NCBI GenBank assembly: GCA_022478985.1
Contig: JAKSZP010014521.1
Location: 165,909-229,908 of the forward strand
DNA length: 64,000 nucleotides
Source: Massospora cicadina
Taxonomy: Eukaryota > Entomophthoromycota > Entomophthoromycetes > Entomophthorales > Entomophthoraceae
Direction of reading: 5' to 3'
The notes under the pieces are model-generated. The model was given only the letters and a program-made list of their open reading frames with translations. It ran no database searches and had not been told where the DNA came from. Shown here piece after piece: positions 56,864-64,000 of this stretch. The stretch's first letter is position 1; each line of letters starts with the position of its first letter. A program made the translations under genes and the position numbers.

Positions 56864-57250
56864 CCACATAATTTTTATGAGTGAAAGAAGTAATAGCTTT
56901 AGAGTACATAGCAGATAAATAAATTTGGTTTGAGATATCTGAACAGTTTAATTATATTTTTAAAGGCTAGTTTCTATGTATAAAAATAGGTACACCATAT
57001 TGCTGATAGTATGCTTGCTGTATCTATATTATGTATAAGGTTTTAATATCTATTGATAGTAAAGTTATATCAATTTATTACTAAATCACTTGTTTAATAT
57101 AAAAACTTTCCTATGCACTATATAAAAGAATTCAGTTAATTCCCAATATTGCATCTAAAAGTGAAATTTGCATCATAAAAACAACTTTTGCTATGATGTT
57201 CACCATGAAGCTGAGAATTTTTATGCACTTTTCTTTAACTCACTGTCACA
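56864..57250. other. AT-rich non-coding stretch
   Basis: No feature recognised. Confidence 0.4.
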
Positions 57251-57297
57251 TGTCTGTCTGTATTTATGTATGTATGTATGTCTGTAATCAAATCTTG
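57251..57297 (+). repeat. TGTC/TATG tetranucleotide microsatellite
   Basis: TGTCTGTCTGTA followed by TATGTATGTATGTATGTCTG. The same TCTGTCTGTAATCAAATCTT recurs at about 57462. Confidence 0.75.
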
Positions 57298-58285
57298 TAA
57301 ATTGATTTTTAACTACCTTCTAGAATAGATAAAGTGTTTAAATTTGGCACATATGTATCTCCTATGATAATACAATAATAAATTAGAAAAAATTATGAAA
57401 AGTGTGTTTTTTCCAATTAAAAAAGAAAAAGCTATTATTAAACACTTTTCTTGAACTCAAACAAAAGTCTGTCTGTAATCAAATCTTTCAATCCTTATTT
57501 CAGACACTTTATTGTCAATAAAAAAATCCTAAAATTTGTAAAGACGTTGGTCTTGGATGACAATACAATATTGCATCAAAAAGTTTTTTATGTTCAAAAT
57601 AAAAAGTTCTATATGTATTAAGTGAAAATCCTATATATTTTGATGATAGTTGGTATATAGTTATGGCTGAGCAGTTAGATTCAGTTGATTTGATATTTTA
57701 AATGGTTTTGTTAAGTGGTTGTGGTCATTTGGGTAATATGAAAATTAATCTAAATCAAAACTTTGAATCAAAAGTCCAATTAATTTTAATAATACCTTTT
57801 CTGGTATAAATAGCTCAGCTTTTGGCTATAAACTTAAATTTTATAAAAGGTTGGTTGTACCATCTAGTACTAAAAAAAAAAAAAAAAAAGGTTGGTTGTT
57901 TGAATACTGGTGTAATCACTTTTATCTATAATAATAAAAGTAAGTGTGAATTCATGCGCAATGCCCAGCCAAAACTACAGCATGTAGAGTCTTGAAAATT
58001 TAGGTATAGGTGGATGGGAAGGGGTCTGTATGAACCTCAAAGCCAGATTTTTAGTTTTATAATAAAATAAAAAGTTTTTTATGTATGAAGTGAAAATGCT
58101 ATATATTCTCATGGTATTTGCTATATCACTATGACTGAGCAGTTTTATATTTGGTTAATTTGATAGTTTCAAGTTTAACTTCCAGGCTAGTTAAAGCTTT
58201 GAAACCTGGCACGTTTATGGATCTCCCATGACAATATAATATCCATTAAAAATTATAAAAAGTGTGATTTTTAATCTTAAGGTTA
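57284..58285 (+). repeat. Degenerate repeat units (three or more)
   Basis: TGTCTGTAATCAAATCTT at 57284 and 57463; TTTGGCACATATGTATCTCC near 57345 and CCTGGCACGTTTATGGATCT near 58205; AAGTGAAAATCCTATATATT near 57620 and AAGTGAAAATGCTATATATT near 58087, each followed by a TGGCTGAGCAG or TGACTGAGCAG block. Units are 70-80% alike. No terminal structure or coding capacity found, so the element type is unknown. Confidence 0.5.
57859..57885 (+). mobile_element. Micro-insertion 3 (27 bp, CCATCTAGTACTA tail family)
   Basis: ACCATCTAGTACTA plus an A run, between 14-bp duplications AAAAGGTTGGTTGT at 57845-57858 and 57886-57899. The A run makes the right edge uncertain by a few bases. Confidence 0.85.
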
Positions 58286-58440
58286 ATCATTTATTAAATT
58301 ATTGAATTTTAAAACTCTGTTGAATTCATATCTAAGTTAACAATATAGATTTTTAAAGTGGAGTATATTATAATAAAGCATCAGTTGTGGTACAAAAATA
58401 AGAAAACTTAGAAATTGATTGTCCTTAAGATCATACTTTT

Positions 58441-58766
58441 GTAAATTTTGTAAATTTTATTCGAGGTGGGCCGACCTGGGGACGATATCGCACTGATTAG
58501 GGAAGTGAAGAAAACGGGAAAGAAGGATAAAACCCGGAAAACCTCCATGCGCAGCGTATGATAGGCCAGGAACTCCATGGACCGCCTTTGCTATTTGCTA
58601 TCTCAGTTTGGGGCATTGGTGCGCAAAACCAACACAGTCAAAATTGTCCCCTACCCAAAGTCCATTACTGGGATCGAACTCGGGAGGCAGTGGTAGAGGG
58701 TCTATACTCTACTACTGGGGTATCCTTTTATTTAGTACTAGATGGACTACTGGGGTATCCTCCCTT
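58441..58766 (-). mobile_element. SINE family 1, copy 3, interrupted by micro-insertion 4
   Basis: Best-preserved copy. Minus-strand head: AGTAGTAGAGTATAG (A box region), CCTCCCGAGTTCGATCCCAG (B box GTTCGATCC), then TTTGGGTAGGGGACAATT. Tail CCCACCTCGAATAAAATTT, then TTTACAAAA. Flanks CTTAAGATCAT (left) and CTTAAGATAAT (right) may be the duplication. About 291 bp without the later insertion at 58727. Confidence 0.85.
58727..58745 (-). mobile_element. Micro-insertion 4 (19 bp) inside the SINE head
   Basis: Minus strand reads CCATCTAGTACTAAATAAA. Flanked by perfect 16-bp duplications ACTACTGGGGTATCCT at 58711-58726 and 58746-58761. The opposite orientation to the other three. Confidence 0.87.
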
Positions 58767-59755
58767 CTTAAGATAATTTTATTCTATCTGAATATGCTAC
58801 CATCACTATATAAAAAAGATTAGAAAAGTACTAAATATATACCATGTAAAAATTTCTTAAGATCCTCAATAGTGTTTCTTAAGTTTCTTAATTAAACTGT
58901 TTCTTCTGACAGATCTATAGTGTTCCTTTTTTCATTTGAGTGCTTAATTCTCAATGATGCACCTATAACCCATTAGTCTGCTACTGAAGCGTGAAGAATA
59001 GACAAATATTTTATCAACAGACTAAAGGAAAATTTATGCTATATATATACTTTACTTTTAACTTTTTTGAGCGTTAAACAGCTACTGTCAGCTCAGCTTA
59101 AATCAAGTGTTATAATTTTCTTATATTTTAAATAAAGCATACTAATTCATCAATATTATATAATCAGTCTAGTACTATTTCACTAATATTTTTTCCAAGT
59201 CTAGTAAACATGTAATCTTAGAATTCTACAATCAATAGAAATCTTTTTTAATGCCAAATTATATTTGATCTTAATTTCTCATTATTATATAAAAAATATA
59301 ATAGAAGCAGATCTATAGTATTATATAATTAGAATAGTAAGATTCTATAGCATTACATATAAGTTTACAATATAAATTGTAGATATGGCTTTAATAAAAG
59401 CTCTACTACCTTATACTACCTAGATTTAGAGCTTGTTTAAATTCTTATACTGCTAGAAAGTATGTATAATTTGCTTTAGTTCTTCTTTACTATCCTAAAA
59501 TAGTTTTTAATACTAGTATGGTCTATTTATGATAACTAATAGTAACTTTAGGCTTTAATGTATAACTATCAGGTTAAAAATGTGATGGGATAATCATATC
59601 TGTATCATTATCATGTATGCACATCTATATATAAAAAATTGCAAGAGATATTTCTATACTAAGTAAATTATTGTTACTGTATCTCATAGGTACAAAAAGC
59701 ATAAAATCAGTGATTTATGTTCAATTATAACAAATTGACTTCAGGATCATCAAAA

Positions 59756-59789
<34 letters not shown>

Positions 59790-60239
59790 TCTAAACTCAA
59801 CTTATTAAAATAGCCTTTTGAGCCTGCTTTTTAGTTATAACAAACCTAATCATCAAGAATATTACTATATGTTGACAACCACTTGGCTGTAAGGTAAGTG
59901 CTAATTAACATGACACTTTAGTTATTAGGACGACATATAATACTTAAGTTAGTGAAGGCTCACAACCTGAGTTGCTTTTTAACGTTATGATCATGTAAGA
60001 TATATAGCGCTCAATTTCAGTATGCTCACCAGATTCTTATTATAAAGAACAAATTATATTTTGTTTTATATAGTGGTACTTGTTCATTTATTTTAATTGG
60101 TAGTTTATCTTAAAATATTATATATGAATATCATTCACATATTAAAAAGAAAAAGAAACATTTTTACTTAATCTCTTTTTTATGATATATCAAATTAAAG
60201 ATAACTAGTCACCATCAGATTTTAATAACTTTTTCTGCA
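58767..60239. other. AT-rich non-coding stretch
   Basis: No gene recognised. Contains the TA microsatellite at 59758-59781. Confidence 0.4.
59758..59781. repeat. TA dinucleotide microsatellite
   Basis: About twelve uninterrupted TA units. Confidence 0.9.
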
Positions 60240-60484
60240 AGTGTCCTTGGCTTCTATACCTGCTGTCCAGCATAGAATAGTGGCGCTTCACCCCTAGCAT
60301 ATCTGCTCTTCAGAAAAACGCATTCAGAATAATACAACTAGTACACCATATTTCATCCTGCTGCTAATCCCTCCAAGGGACTTAGCACTATACTTTGCAT
60401 TAATTCCATTTTATTTGCCACCACTTTCACACCATCCTTAACCACACTTCTTTTGCTCCTATTCCTTATAAGGTTAATTATTAA

Positions 60485-61378
60485 ATGTATGTCAAAAAAG
60501 CAATATTTTATCTAGCCACTGCCAAACTTATGCCAACTACCTCTATTTTTAACCCTTTTAAGAGTTATTTAAACGTCATTTTGCCCTCTGAAGAGGATGC
60601 TACATCTGTGGCGGTGACTAATTTAGTTATTTATAAACTCCAACAAATATTTGTACCTGCTTGCACGCCACAACATGTTAGCCATGCTTTAAAATCTTCT
60701 TTATTAACTACCATTCTAATTTTTATACGTTGAGTTGGTGTTAGGACTTTCTGCATTTGGATCAAATGTCAACATGCACTTTACCATCCCAAGAAGTGAA
60801 TAATGCCTTTAATCTCCCAAGCTATCATTACTATAACCTTCACTATCTAACATATTTTTTTAAAAAAATTTATATACTTAATTTATCTCAGCGCCTAACC
60901 AATTATTATAAGCTTAAGTTAATAACGGTTTCCCAATTTTTCTGTTTTATTTTAACTAGCCCAATAACAAATATTGTTTTTGTTCCACCACATTTAATTC
61001 TGATATTAGCTCTGACCTTAATACCAAATTGGAAGTTTATTATAGATTCCTTTATTCATGCTATTCTTTCCCTTTTCCCTCATCAAGTCAGCGCCCCAAA
61101 TTTTCTTCCTCACTTACCCCAATTAATATCAGCCCTTAATAGAAACCCAATCAATCAGATGAAGGCCTGATCTTTTATTTAATTCCATGCGCCATATTAT
61201 TCACATATCAACCCTCAAACTTATTCCAATGCCCAATCCAATTAATAATAATTATAGGGCTTATTGGATGAGGTTTTTATATTATAAAACTCATAACCAA
61301 ACAATTTTTCCCTTAAGCCTTTTATATGTTCCTATTATGATGCCAAATTTTCTCACTTGTTTTATGCCTTTCAACTAA
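60485..61378 (+). pseudogene. Possible decayed gene, three open frames in a row
   Basis: Frames of 82 (60485-60733), 137 (60757-61170) and 63 codons (61187-61378) follow each other on the plus strand with 20-odd base gaps. The first includes SEEDATSVAVTNLVIYKLQQ and PACTPQHVSHALKSSLLTT. The second is hydrophobic (FCFILTSPITNIVFV, LILILALTLIPNWK). The region is poor in G on the plus strand. No family recognised; it may be an eroded retroelement gag or a chance run in C/T-rich DNA. Confidence 0.25.
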
Positions 61379-62700
61379 TGCTTCACCATTATGAAGTGAC
61401 AATCAGTTTGCTGTCAAAGCAAATTATTACCTGACTGTTTTCCCCTCTTCAATGCTGTTGCAAAGTCTGTTGTGATGCTTTTAAAGGGTCTAGCTCCCCA
61501 TCCTTTCCTTTTTTTCCCTTCCAGTGCATGAAAACTCATTTTCTACACAAAAAAGCCAATATATCTATACTTAATGTTTTTTCAGTGACACAAAATACAA
61601 AATTTAGATAAATTTTTTTCACCAAAATTGTCTTTTTTGCCAAAATTCATGACGCTCAGATCCAGGATGAACACAACCATTCTATATTTATAACCTTTTA
61701 CAGTCACTTTTTTATAATTACTCCCATATACTTACCTCAGAAACATTGCAGGTGCCCCTATGCCCTTGATTTCCACCTTGTCCTTCACTTTATGAAACAA
61801 AAGTTAAGGAAGCATCTCCCAATCTGCCCACATTCATGGTCAGATAATACTTTTCTTTTCTTGCCTGGTTGGTCTTAGGTATTTTGTTCTGTTTTGTATT
61901 GCTTGCTTTAGAAGTTTCAGTCCATTTACTTTTTAACTGACTTTGAAAAAAGAGGTTATTAACTTGACCTGTACATATGTTTTTTCTTTTTTTAAGTTTG
62001 TTCACGCATAACTCTGAAAATACAGGACCAATTTGGATGATCATCTTCTTTAAAAATAGAGGATGCTCCAACTTAGGTCCCATTTTACTTATGTAAGTAT
62101 TAGTCAATTATCTGCTCATTAAATTAGTAAGTATATCAAAATGGGCTTGGAAGCTGTTAAGAATTTTACATTATCCATACTAGGTGACTCCATTAGTGTG
62201 CCAGGCCAAAAAGTATGAAGAATGCTGGCCCTTGCTTTTTCACCATCATTGGTGACCTTTCCTTACAGGGCTGCAGGCAACTCCCCAATCCAGCTGGACG
62301 CCAACTTCACCTTAGCAGATTAGCCTCTCTTGGTGGGCACCGGTGGTTCACCCCCATCTTGGGCAGTCTGACCCCTTGCTCCTCCACTTCATGGCTAATC
62401 CCAAATTGTCCATCGTATGTTTCACTGATTGAGCTAGTTCCCACAGTTGATCTGTAATTCCAGGTCAGGAGTTGGTTACACCAACCACTCCAGGTGTGTT
62501 CACCCAGCACCTAACCTCTGAGGATCTTCCATTCCTCCTCCACCAGCCAAGTTGAAGTACATCCACTTTAGAAGTAGCAGAGGTAGGTATCCACAATCAA
62601 TTAAATAAATTAAAGATTTGATTTAAAGATTGAAAGATTGGAAGATGTTTTTATTAAGAGAGATAAAAAGCTATTTTTAGGCATTTCTTGCCTATCCACA
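61379..62700. other. Non-coding stretch with a possible SINE-like head near 62300-62450
   Basis: No gene recognised. On the minus strand around 62450-62370 CTAGCTCAATCAGTGA looks like a pol III A box, followed by GGGGTCAGACTGCCC in the place of a B box, but the B box is poor and no duplications were found. Confidence 0.3.
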
Positions 62701-62704
62701 TCAT

Positions 62705-62875
62705 TGGCATTCATTGCCAGCATTGTCAGCACTCTCACTGGCGATTTCCCATGATTAGCATTCATCAGCATTCTCACTGATGATTCTCCCTGCTTAGCAT
62801 CCATCAGCACTCTCACTGGCAATTATCTCTTAGCATTCATCAGCACTCTCACTGGCAATTTTCTCCTGATTCATC
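62705..62875. repeat. Minisatellite, about four 36-39-bp units
   Basis: CTCACTG recurs at 62734, 62773, 62812 and 62848 (steps 39, 39, 36). The unit is roughly AGCATTCATCAGCACTCTCA followed by CTGGCAATT. Steps are multiples of three, and the minus strand keeps a reading of 12-13-residue repeats (PVRVLMDAKQGE, SVRMLMNANHGK). Confidence 0.8.
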
Positions 62876-62896
62876 ATAATTGAATTAATTAAATAT

Positions 62897-63292
62897 GTTG
62901 ACATCCTCAGAATAAGTTGCCAGTATCAAATTAAACCAAAATAATGTCATGGATTCCACCTGATACTCTCACAAAGTCAAAATGAAATTTGACTTTATTT
63001 AATTAGTTAAATGGTTCAGCATCCTTACATAAGTTGATGGTCCTCCAAGATTTGACTTTCTTCTGGAAATCCCACAATTATTTTCACATGGAGTTGATGC
63101 GGGATAAAAGCTGAGCTCAAACAATTAATTTTATTAGTTTGACATCCTTGGCATAAGTTGCTAGTGTCAAAATTAACTGAAAACTATCAGGATCAGCTCT
63201 CTATATCTTTGATGTCAAATTTAAGTAGTTCGTCATCATAATTGATAATAACAAATATCTCAACATCCTTGGCCTCAATTGCTGGTGTTGAG
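62897..63292. repeat. Hairpin repeat array, about 120-bp period
   Basis: Cores at 62897-62930, near 63018, 63138-63171 and 63259-63292. Two are perfect 7-bp stems around a 20-base loop: TTTGACA/TGTCAAA and CTCAACA/TGTTGAG; one has 5 of 7 pairs; the one near 63018 has lost the stem. Loops share CATCCTTGGC and a TTGCT block. Confidence 0.6.
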
Positions 63293-64000
63293 ACCCACCA
63301 ATTTTCTATCAGGCATGATACCCAATAATTTCTTGATCCTGCAGATCAAAACAGCTTACCCCAATTTGTATTCCTCATTTGGTTGGGGTATTATTTTTTA
63401 AATAATAATCAAAATTAGCTAATTAATTGGCAATCATCCCCAATTAATTATTATACTAATTTTGTTAATATGTGAGGAATATCACCTGGTTAAAATTCTA
63501 ACAGAAGTGATGGATACTTGTGGGACTAATTCAACTCTGGATAAACTTAACTTTGAAAAAGTGAAGCAATAGCTTTGAAGCACTTTTTATAAATACCTCC
63601 TCTAGCATAATTGGCTCACTTTTCTCTCTCATATACATCACTTAATAAATCAAAAAGTGAACTGAACAAGAATTGAGAGAGCAACCAACTGCCAGTGTAT
63701 ACTGCAATTATAGAGCATTGAACCACAGCCAACCACCCAAGTGTAGGGAAGTCAATCCTCCCATCTGTGTGAAGCACATAAAAATGGACAACTTGCCTGC
63801 GCCAATATTAATTACCAAATAATAATATGAAGGACAATATGATGGATGTACCATATAATGAACTTCCCACTGACCCAAGCCCCCACATGACTAGAATTGG
63901 GGAAGGGCAATACAACACGTGTACATCAAGTAATGATCTGGTGACACAAACAATGATGAAACGCGCAAACACATCAATGGGACATAGGGCCCTTGCGACT
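63293..64000. other. AT-rich non-coding stretch to the right edge
   Basis: No gene, RNA or repeat recognised. Confidence 0.4.

Noticed and set aside
62697..62880. CRISPR-like array
   Set aside because: Repeats and 'spacers' are not distinct, units are 36-39 bp in full tandem, and the context is eukaryotic: a minisatellite.

Overview
The window looks like gene-poor, transposon-packed eukaryotic nuclear DNA. I found no intact host gene, rRNA or complete tRNA. The mix points to a fungus, more likely a basidiomycete: chromodomain Ty3/gypsy elements, elements that appear to self-prime as fungal chromoviruses do, an L1-like LINE, a collagen-like Gag and AT-rich decay of old copies. That is an inference; no host marker gene proves it.

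Layout. (1) 1-3474 and 5549-10765 hold two copies of one L1-like LINE placed 5' end to 5' end. The second is full length with a 17-bp target duplication. (2) 10783-15747 is AT-rich and contains a very old gypsy pol remnant near 12.3-13.7 kb. (3) 15748-31676 is a minus-strand chromovirus (element A). Its gag is split by a complete minus-strand gypsy element (element B, 20757-29856) with 876-bp LTRs and a GGGGC duplication. (4) 31677-35011 is AT-rich with a SINE and two micro-insertions. (5) 35012-42450 is a second minus-strand chromovirus (element D) with ~1.49-kb LTRs. (6) 42451-44738 is another decayed gypsy remnant. (7) 44739-52360 is a plus-strand gypsy element (element C, CATCC duplication). 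Its collagen-like gag segment is interrupted by a solo LTR of the element A family (46164-47054, GCCCC duplication). (8) 52361-64000 is AT-rich and holds tRNA-derived SINEs of two families, micro-insertions, microsatellites, a 36-39-bp minisatellite and a set of hairpin repeats.

None of the elements is autonomous as read: all have stops and frameshifts, many of them explained by C-to-T change on the coding strand (CAA, CAG or CGA to TAA, TAG or TGA). Several polymerase and integrase active-site residues are lost.

Most interesting: four micro-insertions of 19-35 bp that share the 3' end CCATCTAGTACTA plus an A-rich tail, each flanked by perfect 14-17-bp duplications; hydrophobic reading frames inside the LTRs of elements A and D that run toward the gag leader; a predicted self-priming site in element D (and weaker in A); a gene-conversion-like mosaic in the LTR pair of D; an antisense coding-like block in B; and hairpin repeats with compensatory base changes at the right end.
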